From IMG/VR virus record IMGVR_UViG_3300034072_000913, positions 1-31,579 of that record: 31,579 nucleotides of DNA, one strand, 5' to 3'. This document shows, in pieces, positions 7,432 to 14,424 of this stretch (within the stretch, counting starts at the first letter, position 1; every line of letters begins with the position of its first letter). Under the pieces are notes generated by a model. The model was not told the DNA's origin. It was given only the letters and a program-made list of their open reading frames with translations, and searched no databases. The translations under genes were made by a program, and so were the position numbers. This DNA comes from a virus.

Positions 7432-7588
7432 CTACCCGAAGCGTCCTAGTGCTCTGGATATGCTGCTGGATAAGAACGCAGAAAGACGCTACCACGACAA
7501 GCTCTCTCAGTATGAAGAGGATTCGCGGAGATACGACAGTGAGCGCTATCCGCCAGTAAATAATGGTCCTTGGGGTGATGGAGAATAG
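7418..7588 (+). CDS. Hypothetical small charged protein, 56 aa
   Basis: A short gene with GAGGAG upstream of ATG 7418, overlapping the end of the 6832 gene by 14 bases. The product is hydrophilic and Tyr/Arg/Asp-rich (ERRYHDKLSQYEEDSRRYDSE), with a predicted single helix and a Pro/Gly tail. The close packing supports it as real; the function is unknown. Confidence 0.6.
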   Translation: MQKPNYPKRPSALDMLLDKNAERRYHDKLSQYEEDSRRYDSERYPPVNNGPWGDGE

Positions 7589-7591
7589 CTA

Positions 7592-7768
7592 ATGCCGAAG
7601 CCTAAGACTTTGGATGAGGTGAAGGAAGAAATTCGTCACCGGATCAGTGAGCATGAAATTCGTGCTCGTGGAGAGTTTGGATCATACCGCACAAAGCAGA
7701 AATATCATGTCCGTTCAAACGAACTTTCCCAGCTGCTAGGCTGGATCAACCAACCGAAGGATGTCTAA
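7592..7768 (+). CDS. Hypothetical small helical protein, 58 aa
   Basis: The ATG lies three bases after the preceding stop, with GGAG upstream. The product is charged and helical (LDEVKEEIRHRISEHEIRARGEF) and ends LLGWINQPKDV. Function unknown. It completes the gap between 7431 and 7811. Confidence 0.6.
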   Translation: MPKPKTLDEVKEEIRHRISEHEIRARGEFGSYRTKQKYHVRSNELSQLLGWINQPKDV

Positions 7769-7810
7769 ACTACACCCGCTGTGACACCCAGCTGCAAAGA
7801 AGGAAGGGCA

Positions 7811-8314
7811 ATGTATCAACTTTCGAACCCGCTTTATGAAGCCTTTCGTCAACATCTCGTGCAGGAGGCTCGCCAGAAGTACCACGAGTCCCAGCGAGAC
7901 ACTCTTCCTGAGGCTCGAATCGTGAAGGCTCGGTGTATGGAGTTCACCAAGGCCTTCTGCATCCGCTTCCCAGAGCTTCGACCTGAGCGTGGCTGGGTGA
8001 AAACCGCCATTCTGGATCATCAAGACTATAAGGGCCAAGAACATTGGTGGTGTGTGGCTCCTGACAGCACTATCGTTGATCCCACTCTGAACCAGTTCGG
8101 CTTCTGGGATCGAGAACTAGTCTACACTGTCTTCAATCCCGAAGTCGACCATATATACATCGGCAAGTGCTGTAACTGCGGCATGGAGATCTACGGTCTC
8201 GAAGCCGAAGGCCCTGCAGAAATCTGCCCACCTGAAGAAGGTGAGGAAGTCTCTGAGTGTGCCGCTTCCTACGAGCGCTACCTTCGCTCCGAAGCAGCAA
8301 GATACCGTCAATGA
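7811..8314 (+). CDS. Hypothetical protein, possible papain-like fold plus Cys cluster, 167 aa
   Basis: The start at 7811 is chosen for its AAGGAAGGG ribosome binding site; an in-frame upstream ATG (7781) lacks one. The centre contains EHWWCVAPDSTIVDPTLNQF (about residues 77-96), a pattern of the His-Trp...Asp-Pro-Thr kind seen in papain-like or transglutaminase-like proteins, but a full Cys-His-Asp triad cannot be assigned. The C-terminal third has CCNCG and later cysteines that could bind zinc. It is preceded by a short leader similar to one at 17124. The function is unproven. Confidence 0.7.
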   Translation: MYQLSNPLYEAFRQHLVQEARQKYHESQRDTLPEARIVKARCMEFTKAFCIRFPELRPERGWVKTAILDHQDYKGQEHWWCVAPDSTIVDPTLNQFGFWDRELVYTVFNPEVDHIYIGKCCNCGMEIYGLEAEGPAEICPPEEGEEVSECAASYERYLRSEAARYRQ

Positions 8315-8323
8315 AGAAGTCCT

Positions 8324-8572
8324 ATGGAGCTAGTCACCGTCATGTTTGACACGCCCGCTCGCCAAGCTGCACGTATTCGCAACCACAAGATCCGCACCCT
8401 GCGGATGATCTATACGTATGCAGCATCTCAAGTCAGTGACATTTCAGCCAGAACCACAATTCTGCAGCTTCTCGATCGTGAACTGATCAACCTTGGAGCT
8501 GAGGCTCAATCCATCCGCATCTTGCGAATCGAATCCGAAGACCAACCTCTCGAGGACAACAGCAATGAGTGA
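8324..8572 (+). CDS. Hypothetical protein, 82 aa
   Basis: Family not recognised. It is an all-helical protein with a basic N-terminus (RQAARIRNHKIRTLRMIY) and an acidic C-terminus. The ribosome binding site is GAAGAAG. The stop overlaps the start at 8565. Confidence 0.7.
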   Translation: MELVTVMFDTPARQAARIRNHKIRTLRMIYTYAASQVSDISARTTILQLLDRELINLGAEAQSIRILRIESEDQPLEDNSNE

Positions 8573-8912
8573 ACAACCCACAGAAGTTCGTATCAGCTTT
8601 ATCCAGAAGACTGTATGTCAACGAGCACAGGATAAGTACGTCGACGAAATCAAAGCTGCTTGCGAAGCATTGGCCAGAACTATTCGTCTGCATCACTATG
8701 CCCAGGGTGTATCGTATACCGAGCGTGCAGCGTGGGACAAAGATTTTAAGGCCCTGATAGCTAAGGCTGTGGCTTACTGTCTGCCCAACGTACGCAAGGA
8801 GGGTGCTGAGGCGTTCCTGAGGCAGTTCGCTCTTCTGGTTACTTCTATACCAGAGCTGCAAGCTGTGGCCTATGAACAAGGACAGTCCGATGACACGCGC
8901 GGTAGTTTTTAA
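8565..8912 (+). CDS. Hypothetical helical protein, 115 aa
   Basis: Family not recognised. ATG 8565 (GAGGAC upstream, overlapping the previous stop) is preferred over the longer frame from 8493. It is helical throughout, with several Ala-rich helices and no motif. The 3' end overlaps the next start, as in the rest of this compact operon. Confidence 0.7.
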   Translation: MSEQPTEVRISFIQKTVCQRAQDKYVDEIKAACEALARTIRLHHYAQGVSYTERAAWDKDFKALIAKAVAYCLPNVRKEGAEAFLRQFALLVTSIPELQAVAYEQGQSDDTRGSF

Positions 8913-10020
8913 GACACATGGGCACATCCCAATCGAAGCCTTCACAACCTTCGGGATCAACTCGAAGCCCAACAGCCTGAACCCAATTGGCTTCTTCGGT
9001 TCGGGGCTCAAGTATGCCGTAAGCGTTCTGGTGCGTGAAGGAATCGAAGTTTCTGTGTGGGTTGGAATGACTGAATACCGGTTCAAGATCGCCCGCGAAG
9101 AGTTCCGAGACAAGGAATTCGGGTTCGTCTACATGGGAGTGCATGCCAATGTCTGGCGTGAGAAGCTTCTACAGGCAGTCTATCATGGCACCCAACGACT
9201 CCCATTCACTACGGAGTTCGGCAAGACTTGGAAACTGTGGCAAGCCTTCCGAGAGTTGGAGTCCAACACCCGAGACGAGAACGGCGAGACATTCATTGCT
9301 GAATCCTTCGGGCTAGACGAGATCCGTGCCGGCTCATTGAATACCACTCACATTGCGGTAAAGGGTGAAGCTTTCGTCCAGGAATATTATGAACGTCATA
9401 AGACCTTCTTGCCTGAAGGCTTGCGTGAGCGTAATTCCACAGATCGTCTGCAGGTACTAGATAAACCAGGGGGTGCAATCTACTACCGTGGAATCCGTGT
9501 GCTCGACCTCGAAGGCGACCGCAAGTCCAAGTTCACCTACAACATTCTTCAGCAGATGGAACTGACGGAAGATCGTACACTTAAGAACGTGCACGAGGCT
9601 GAACGTATCATTGCTGAACATATTTCTCAGTCAGAAGATAAGAAGCTGGTGTCTTCTGCCCTCGACGGGAACAAGTCCCTCGAGAGTAACCTCCCATATG
9701 ATTGGGGATACAGTCCACCATCTGAAGTCTTTAGTAGTTATGCGTCTCGTCCAAGTGCTCCCTCACGAGCACAATCGTACACAGGTTATTTCAAGCCTAA
9801 GACACCACCTCCAGATTGGCGTGCTCTCTTCATACAGTACATGAAGATACAGTTGGCATCTAGTGGTTATACCTCACTACTCAAATGCCAAGAGCAGATG
9901 CATCCTGACGACTATAAGCGTGTTGTCGAGGTAGCTCTTGAAGTAACACCTCACAATGAGGCTCTGCAGGCAATCGCTAAGGAGCTAGGTATCCACTTCG
10001 AACAGGAGATTCCCTTCTAA
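8890..10020 (+). CDS. Putative GHKL-like ATPase, 376 aa
   Basis: The N-terminus FKTHGHIPIEAFTTFGINSKPNSLNPIGFFGSGLKYA (given here as residues 7-43) resembles a widespread phage protein family. Its FGINSKPN and GSGLKYA elements look like the N and G boxes of GHKL ATPases (Hsp90, gyrase B, MutL, histidine kinase). The rest is alpha/beta to about residue 260, then a Ser/Pro-rich linker (YSPPSEVFSSYASRPSAPS) and a helical C-terminal domain. ATG 8890 has AAGGA eight bases upstream; ATG 8872 would add six residues. The biological role is unknown and the ATPase call is tentative. Confidence 0.6.
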   Translation: MTRAVVFKTHGHIPIEAFTTFGINSKPNSLNPIGFFGSGLKYAVSVLVREGIEVSVWVGMTEYRFKIAREEFRDKEFGFVYMGVHANVWREKLLQAVYHGTQRLPFTTEFGKTWKLWQAFRELESNTRDENGETFIAESFGLDEIRAGSLNTTHIAVKGEAFVQEYYERHKTFLPEGLRERNSTDRLQVLDKPGGAIYYRGIRVLDLEGDRKSKFTYNILQQMELTEDRTLKNVHEAERIIAEHISQSEDKKLVSSALDGNKSLESNLPYDWGYSPPSEVFSSYASRPSAPSRAQSYTGYFKPKTPPPDWRALFIQYMKIQLASSGYTSLLKCQEQMHPDDYKRVVEVALEVTPHNEALQAIAKELGIHFEQEIPF

Positions 10021-10280
10021 TGACTACCGCAAATGTTCTGGAGTTCCTGATCTCCAAGGAAGCAGCTTACGACTATGGAATCGAGGACCTAGTCAAGAAG
10101 GCCTACAAAGAAGGCCGAAAGGCCTCACGGTACTGCCAGACCATCGATCCAGACTCAGGAGAGATTCACCTCGAAGAAGGCACTGAGATTGAGATCGCAC
10201 TCTTCTCTGACGGTGCCGTGGCAATCAGAATCTTCGAACCAAACCGCAAACGCCTAGATGGCGAGGAGGATCAGAAATGA
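10020..10280 (+). CDS. Hypothetical protein, 86 aa
   Basis: Family not recognised. It has a helical N-terminus and then a beta-rich acidic C-terminal half (EIHLEEGTEIEIALFSDGAVAIRIFEP). The start overlaps the preceding TAA (TAATG) and the stop overlaps ATG 10277. Confidence 0.75.
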   Translation: MTTANVLEFLISKEAAYDYGIEDLVKKAYKEGRKASRYCQTIDPDSGEIHLEEGTEIEIALFSDGAVAIRIFEPNRKRLDGEEDQK

Positions 10281-10588
10281 TGTTCAACCCCACACCAGCC
10301 TCCACAGAGCTGTTCGCGGAAATCTGTGATCGCCGTGGTATCGAACCAAGTGTTATGTTCGAGATCATGTGCAGGCATTTTGCAGTCAAGGAGTTCCTCT
10401 TTGGGCTCCAAGATAACATGCCTTTCGGTAAGTATAAAGGGCTACGCGTCGAAGACATCATCCGTGCTGATCCTACATACATCCGGTGGCTGTGTGGAGA
10501 GTCGGACAAATTCGATTTGTCCAAGGCTGCATGGGAGTTCTTGCTGGACTTCTTCCCAATCAAAGAGGATGTCTCTACCGACCATTAG
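10277..10588 (+). CDS. ExoX C-terminal/DUF3820-like protein, 103 aa
   Basis: The motif MPFGKYKG (residues 48-55), followed by a helix and YIRWL (68-72), is the signature of the small DUF3820 / exodeoxyribonuclease X C-terminal domain, often found beside DNA repair nucleases. No nuclease domain is present, so it is probably a DNA-binding or nuclease accessory module. The start ATG follows GAGGA, overlapping the previous stop. It is the last gene of the operon that starts at 6832 or 5723. The next promoter begins nine bases after its stop. Confidence 0.75.
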   Translation: MMFNPTPASTELFAEICDRRGIEPSVMFEIMCRHFAVKEFLFGLQDNMPFGKYKGLRVEDIIRADPTYIRWLCGESDKFDLSKAAWEFLLDFFPIKEDVSTDH

Positions 10589-10596
10589 ATGCCCTC

Positions 10597-10625
10597 TTGA
10601 GGACCATCAAAGCATTCTATATAAT
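10597..10625 (+). promoter_or_regulatory. Sigma70-like promoter for ligase operon
   Basis: TTGAGG at 10597-10602, a 17-base spacer, and TATAAT at 10620-10625. It shares the ATTCTATA half-site at the -10 with the promoters at 5666 and 15339, and a CCCTC box directly precedes the -35. Confidence 0.75.
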
Positions 10626-10656
10626 ACTATGAAACGTTCAGGCAAAGAGGCTAACA

Positions 10657-11625
10657 ATGTCAGGTGTGATCCGTCCGATGCTTGCGGACAACAAGCCATT
10701 CAAGGAAAGCATCATCCAGCGCCATCTGGACACAGACGGCTTCTTGATCATGCAGCCCAAGATCGATGGTATGCGTGTTCTATTCCATGAGCAAGCAATG
10801 TCTCGCTCGTGGAAGCCTCACAAGAACAAATATGTCCAGCAGTTTCTGGCGGAGAACAAGAATGATCTCTTCGGACAAGATGGTGAAATCATCTCTGGGC
10901 ACACATACAGCCCAGAAGTCTTTAGAGAGTCTATGTCTGGAATACGAGCGGAAGATGGCTCTCCAGAGTTCTCGGTCTATCTCTTCGATAACTTCGACCC
11001 AAGACTTAGCTCGAGCATATACGAGCGTCGCAGAGAGTCTAACCAGAACTGCATTAGCGTTCTCGGAAATGCACAGGGTATTCGAGAAGGCCGCAATTAC
11101 TCAGCAAAGCTTATCCTATGCCCTCAATGGGAAGTTCGAAGCCTTGCCGAGATCTACGCTAAGGAAAACGAACTCCTCAAGAACGGATGGGAAGGCGGAA
11201 TCCTTCGGAGACCATTCGCACCTTATAAATACGGACGCTCTACAGCGCTTGAAGGTGCTCTGGCAAAAGTCAAGCGGTGGAAAACAGCTGACGCGATCGT
11301 CACAGGCTACGAGCCCTGGTATGAAAACCAGAACGAAGCAACAACTTCTGAGCTCGGCTACACCACAAGGACTGTTCATCAGGAGAATCTCGTTCCTATG
11401 GAGCGGCTGGGAGCTCTCCGATGCAAACTGGTCGACAATCCAGCAATCGAATTCAAGTGCGGAGTCTTTCTGGGACTATCCCATACTGATCGCGACGCAC
11501 TCTGGCGGATTCGAGACTCTCTCATCGGCCGTCACTTCGAGTTCAAAGATCAGGACTACGATGGCGGATACAGTGCGCCAAGGACGCCTGTCTGGCTTCG
11601 TTGGAGAAGCGCCACAGAATTTTGA
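10657..11625 (+). CDS. ATP-dependent DNA ligase
   Basis: A 322-residue T7-like minimal DNA ligase that seals nicks using ATP. Nucleotidyltransferase motifs are in order: I, QPKIDGMR (33-40), with the adenylated lysine K35; III region, DGEI (75-78); IIIa, VYLFDNF (107-113); IV, GWEGGILRRP (177-186); V, AKVKRW (203-208). An OB-fold domain follows (about 212-320). Length is typical of small viral ligases, and no zinc finger or BRCT domain is present. It is the first gene behind the promoter at 10597 (AGAGG upstream of ATG). It would join Okazaki fragments made by the polymerase encoded at 25490. Confidence 0.92.
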   Translation: MSGVIRPMLADNKPFKESIIQRHLDTDGFLIMQPKIDGMRVLFHEQAMSRSWKPHKNKYVQQFLAENKNDLFGQDGEIISGHTYSPEVFRESMSGIRAEDGSPEFSVYLFDNFDPRLSSSIYERRRESNQNCISVLGNAQGIREGRNYSAKLILCPQWEVRSLAEIYAKENELLKNGWEGGILRRPFAPYKYGRSTALEGALAKVKRWKTADAIVTGYEPWYENQNEATTSELGYTTRTVHQENLVPMERLGALRCKLVDNPAIEFKCGVFLGLSHTDRDALWRIRDSLIGRHFEFKDQDYDGGYSAPRTPVWLRWRSATEF

Positions 11626-11663
11626 GCCTATTATAAAGAAGGCTATTCTGGAGGCTGACTACA

Positions 11664-11936
11664 ATGCCATTGAACGGCGTATCCTTGCCAGACATCCCGA
11701 AGTGCTTGAAAGCGGATACCTGCAAGATCACAAAACACTGCGAGATGTCGGCCGGAGCAAATGGCAAGACTTTTTTACCTCGTACGGATATTGTAGCAGG
11801 AAATCCTAGCTGTGGCGACTTCTATCCTGTGGCTGATCTGCGAGGCGAGAATCTTCGCTTCAACCCCACCAATCAACCTGTTCAAAGCGGCTGGGATCCC
11901 CAAACTAAACGCATCAAGCGGAGACGCCCAAGATGA
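11664..11936 (+). CDS. Hypothetical Cys-containing protein with basic tail, 90 aa
   Basis: The start has a GGAGG ribosome binding site. The N-terminal half holds CLKADTCKITKHC and a later Cys (NPSC), a possible small zinc site. The C-terminus is strongly basic (TKRIKRRRPR). The stop overlaps the next start (ATGA). A second reading frame (11561-11809) also stays open across this region. I favour this one because its end fits the downstream start and its tail recurs at 12137. Confidence 0.65.
   Translation: MPLNGVSLPDIPKCLKADTCKITKHCEMSAGANGKTFLPRTDIVAGNPSCGDFYPVADLRGENLRFNPTNQPVQSGWDPQTKRIKRRRPR
11904..11936 (+). repeat. Direct repeat, copy 1 (partner at 12137-12169)
   Basis: The segment encodes the TKRIKRRRPR tail, the GGAG ribosome binding site and the ATGA junction to the next gene. 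A diverged copy (roughly four in five bases identical, with a GTG insertion) lies at 12137-12169. The two bracket the 64-residue gene at 11933. Confidence 0.6.
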
Positions 11937-12127
11937 GCAGGCTAGCAGAGGATTGGGTTGACGAGTTCGAAGGTTTCAGTACCCGTTTCGAACGTGCAGC
12001 TGACGAGATTCATAGTACCTTATCCAGAGGCGAATACCACACAGCCCTTCGTAGGTGGTTACAAGCTGCATTTGATGCAGGCATGAAAGTGGCCCGCGAG
12101 GATCTTCAAGGAGTCCATGATGGATGA
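11933..12127 (+). CDS. Hypothetical helical protein bracketed by repeats, 64 aa
   Basis: Family not recognised. It is fully helical with acidic and basic faces (DEFEGFSTRFERAADEIHS, YHTALRRWLQAAFDAGMKVARED). Its start and the region just past its end lie in two related 33-base repeats, so it looks like a cassette added between the genes at 11664 and 12166. Confidence 0.65.
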   Translation: MSRLAEDWVDEFEGFSTRFERAADEIHSTLSRGEYHTALRRWLQAAFDAGMKVAREDLQGVHDG

Positions 12128-12136
12128 GATCTCATG

Positions 12137-12169
12137 ACCAAACGCGTTAAGCGGTGGAGACCTCAATGA
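12137..12169 (+). repeat. Direct repeat, copy 2, with 11-codon mini reading frame
   Basis: It contains most of a tiny frame (12134-12169) encoding [11 protein letters not shown], closely matching the TKRIKRRRPR tail encoded at 11904-11936. It ends in ATGA overlapping the start of the DfrB-like gene, just as copy 1 overlaps the start at 11933. Confidence 0.6.
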
Positions 12170-12630
12170 ACACCAGGCAAGACCAGTTCGACGCTGAGAT
12201 GCTGGAAGAAATCCGTTCAGATATTCGTGGGGTACACAGATCCAAGTTTTCCCCGCGGCAGAAACTTGAGTTCCTGACTGAGATGTTCTCTGTGTGGCTG
12301 GCTCATCATGACCTACAAGACATGCCGATCGGGACGCGTGTTCGCAAGAAGTCCGGCTCTCGCTGGCAAGGCCGCGTTGTTGGCTACTACTCTACAGAAC
12401 TCACTCCTCAAGGTGTCTGTATCGAGAGCGAGAACGAACCAGGCTCAGTTCAGATCTACCCCATCAAGGCAGTGGAGATTCTGGAAGGAGCTACACCACA
12501 TCCTGACGAGCAAGAGCTCCAGGATATTCTGTCCGAAGCTATGTCTGATATCCATGACATGGATACAACAACCACAGACTTCGCCAAGGCGTGCGTCAAG
12601 AAACTACAGGAGCTGAAGATCATTCCATGA
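12166..12630 (+). CDS. Protein with type II dihydrofolate reductase (DfrB/R67-like) domain
   Basis: Residues about 54-106 closely match the SH3-like fold of plasmid R67 (DfrB) dihydrofolate reductase: GTRVRKKSG (56-64), WQG (67-69), VVGYY (71-75), LTPQG (79-83), [13 protein letters not shown] (87-99). The VQIY core (95-98), which lines the shared active-site pore of the R67 tetramer, is intact, as are the lysines K61/K62. R67 is 78 residues; this protein adds a helical N-terminus (1-50) and an acidic helical C-terminus (112-154). It would reduce dihydrofolate with NADPH, complementing ThyA at 14421. ATG 12166 has GGAG upstream; GTG 12154 is possible. The domain call is strong; activity in this longer context is inferred. 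Confidence 0.85.
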   Translation: MNTRQDQFDAEMLEEIRSDIRGVHRSKFSPRQKLEFLTEMFSVWLAHHDLQDMPIGTRVRKKSGSRWQGRVVGYYSTELTPQGVCIESENEPGSVQIYPIKAVEILEGATPHPDEQELQDILSEAMSDIHDMDTTTTDFAKACVKKLQELKIIP

Positions 12631-12896
12631 CCAAGCGAATCATTCATTACTACAGTCCAAGCAGTGCACAGCAAGAAGTAGAGGTGCCTTATGGCACTAA
12701 AATTCTATGTGCTGAATGGCGATCTAGAGGCCCCGCTCTATATGTGGAGAAACCTACAGGAGAAGCAGAGAGGTGGGTCACTCTAAGCTTTGCTATGTGT
12801 CCTACAGGTGCCGAGTTTGAAACTGACCTAGACTATGTGGGGTCCGCTTCTGACGGCCTCTATGTATTCCACGTCTATGCCAAGATTGGAGACTAA
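12627..12896 (+). CDS. DUF7352-like hypothetical protein, 89 aa
   Basis: The pattern resembles a small phage and bacterial family: an N-terminal strand, [22 protein letters not shown], a central [10 protein letters not shown] and a C-terminal [17 protein letters not shown]. In that family a similar GT/GTG core ends in a strand with VFH. The function of the family is unknown. ATG 12627 overlaps the stop of the DfrB-like gene, and dCTP deaminase starts on the base after its stop. Family placement is from memory of the pattern. Confidence 0.6.
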   Translation: MTKRIIHYYSPSSAQQEVEVPYGTKILCAEWRSRGPALYVEKPTGEAERWVTLSFAMCPTGAEFETDLDYVGSASDGLYVFHVYAKIGD

Positions 12897-13460
12897 GTGA
12901 CTATTCTTTCTGACCATACAATTGGGTCCAGAGTTCAACTCTACGAAGAAGCGCCTGACATGATGTCTGGGCTGGGCATCAAGCCATTCGTGGAGAAGCA
13001 AAAGCAGGCAATGGGCATGTCCTATGGACTTGGCCCTGCTGGCTATGATATTCGTCTGGGCCTGATCGACCGCAAGGCTCCTGCTGGTAGCCCCAACGAC
13101 AATGGTATCGGCAATCTGACATCTTGGAATGTCATGCCCGGCGAATTCATTCTGCTCGCCAGCCTGGAGTGGATGCGCATTCCTCACGATGTGGTCGGCA
13201 AAGTCTGCGACAAGAGCACTCTGGCGCGCCAAGGTTTGGCTCTGCAGAACACTGTGCTCGAACCTGGCTGGGAAGGCTACATCACCCTCGAGCTCTCGAA
13301 CCATGGCGACAAGCCTATCCAGATTCGGGTGGGTCAGCCAATCGCACAAGTCGTATTCCATCTGATGGATCGGAATACAGGTCAACCCTACAAGGGCAAG
13401 TACCAAAACCAATCGCAACAACCCACACAAGCCATCTTCAAGGAGGACAACCATGACTGA
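12897..13460 (+). CDS. dcd: dCTP deaminase (Dcd/DUT family)
   Basis: A 187-residue trimeric enzyme of the dUTPase superfamily that converts dCTP to dUTP, feeding dUMP to thymidylate synthase. Motifs: GYDIRLG (49-55), KSTLARQGL (106-114), LEPGWEG (121-127), TLELSN with E132 at the catalytic position, and a C-terminal YKGKYQ (165-170) close to the usual YQGQ. Start is GTG immediately after the upstream TAA, with GGAG in the preceding codons. No separate dUTPase is seen in the window, so a bifunctional deaminase/dUTPase is possible. It sits in the ligase-ThyA operon with the other nucleotide genes. Confidence 0.9.
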   Translation: MTILSDHTIGSRVQLYEEAPDMMSGLGIKPFVEKQKQAMGMSYGLGPAGYDIRLGLIDRKAPAGSPNDNGIGNLTSWNVMPGEFILLASLEWMRIPHDVVGKVCDKSTLARQGLALQNTVLEPGWEGYITLELSNHGDKPIQIRVGQPIAQVVFHLMDRNTGQPYKGKYQNQSQQPTQAIFKEDNHD

Positions 13461-13662
13461 ATCGAACAAAAAGCCTATTATGCAGCTCAGCGAAGGTGAG
13501 GTGGCAACACTGCTCGAGCCTTTCTTGGAGACTGTGGTCTCTATTCTCACTGGCAGCAAAAAGGCTCGCCTGAACATCACACCGTATCTGGTGAATGTGG
13601 GAGTTAATGCGCGACAGGACGCCATCGCCTACACCGTCGAGCTCGAGGTGACTGATGTCTGA
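13453..13662 (+). CDS. Hypothetical protein, 69 aa
   Basis: Family not recognised. A helix (SEGEVATLLEPFLETVVSILTGSK) is followed by beta strands (LNITPYLVNVGVN, DAIAYTVELEV). AAGGAGG precedes the ATG, which overlaps the dcd stop. The end overlaps the next start by eight bases. Confidence 0.75.
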   Translation: MTESNKKPIMQLSEGEVATLLEPFLETVVSILTGSKKARLNITPYLVNVGVNARQDAIAYTVELEVTDV

Positions 13663-13849
13663 GACTTCACAAGAAATCCCGATCGAACAGTTTTCTGATG
13701 GCTTTGAGGCTCTTGTCAAGGACTTTCGTGCCTGGTACAAGAAAGAACAAGAAGCTAATCCGGAAAACTATCCAGAACGAATGAATGCCGCTGAATGGCA
13801 GGAACAGTTCTTCACCTGGCTGGAGCTAGATGATGGAGAGACAGCCTAG
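13655..13849 (+). CDS. Hypothetical acidic protein, 64 aa
   Basis: Family not recognised. It is helical, acidic and aromatic (FEALVKDFRAWYKKEQE, WQEQFFTWLELDDGE). GAGGTG lies upstream of the ATG. It overlaps both neighbours. Confidence 0.75.
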   Translation: MSETSQEIPIEQFSDGFEALVKDFRAWYKKEQEANPENYPERMNAAEWQEQFFTWLELDDGETA

Positions 13850-14162
13850 TTTCTGGGAGCCTATGACAGACCAGTTAATTCTGGCTGTGCTTGGCAAGCT
13901 CGGAGAGGAAGCCAACGAGACTGCCCAACGTGTGTGCCGTTGTATCATCCAAGGGCTCTATGAATTTGATCCTGATACCAAGGCGAGCAATAAGCACGAA
14001 TTGGAGAAGGAAATCGGAGACCTGGAAGCCAATATCGAATTGGCGAAGCAGTACCTCAGCCTCCGTAGGGACTATATCGAAAAAAGGAAGGGTGAAAAGC
14101 TTATCTACACTAGTAAGTGGTTGAGCAACTTGAAGGAAAAAGGAAACCAAAATGGCATATAA
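13830..14162 (+). CDS. MazG-like nucleotide pyrophosphohydrolase, 110 aa
   Basis: An all-alpha NTP pyrophosphatase pattern: GKLGEEANE (22-30) gives the EExxE metal motif (E26, E27, E30), and KEIGDLEANIELA (60-72) gives the ExxD motif (E61, D64). Such enzymes hydrolyse non-canonical or excess (d)NTPs, or ppGpp, to monophosphates. Length is typical of single-domain MazG-like proteins. In this operon it could turn dUTP into dUMP for ThyA, since Dcd makes dUTP and no dUTPase is seen. The substrate is inference. Two adjacent ATGs (13830, 13833) are both possible starts. Confidence 0.7.
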   Translation: MMERQPSFWEPMTDQLILAVLGKLGEEANETAQRVCRCIIQGLYEFDPDTKASNKHELEKEIGDLEANIELAKQYLSLRRDYIEKRKGEKLIYTSKWLSNLKEKGNQNGI

Positions 14163-14424
14163 CACTCTGACACCCGAACAAGCCAAAGAGGTCGCTCAGC
14201 AGTGGATGGGTAAGATCCATGCCGCAGAAGCTGCTGGTAAGCGTGTCAATCCTACGTTCCAAGCAATCAAGCCTCTGGCAGACTTCGTGCTCAACGGCTA
14301 CCGTGAACCAAAGGTGATCACACAACAGGTGAAGATGGAGCCTGATACGGACTTCTGGGGGCGGCTGAAGTACCTGTTCACCAACGACACCTTCTACCTC
14401 AACTACAGGAACAATATCAAATGA
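14152..14424 (+). CDS. Hypothetical protein, 90 aa
   Basis: Family not recognised. The N-terminal two-thirds is helical (LTPEQAKEVAQQWMGKIHAAEAAGK). The C-terminus is aromatic-rich (DFWGRLKYLFTNDTFYLNY). AAGGAAA precedes the ATG. The stop overlaps the thyA start (ATGA). Confidence 0.75.
   Translation: MAYNTLTPEQAKEVAQQWMGKIHAAEAAGKRVNPTFQAIKPLADFVLNGYREPKVITQQVKMEPDTDFWGRLKYLFTNDTFYLNYRNNIK

Noticed and set aside
10766-11560. Long open + strand frame across the ligase gene
   Set aside because: Ser/Arg-rich shadow translation of the ligase, whose own frame has all nucleotidyltransferase motifs.
11561-11809. An 82-codon + strand frame overlapping the ligase end and the 11664 gene, containing EADYNAIERRILA, which resembles polymerase motif A
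   Set aside because: It overlaps both neighbours heavily, lacks a good ribosome binding site and carries no other polymerase motif. The 11664 frame has GGAGG and an ATGA junction to the next gene. I keep it only as a possibility.
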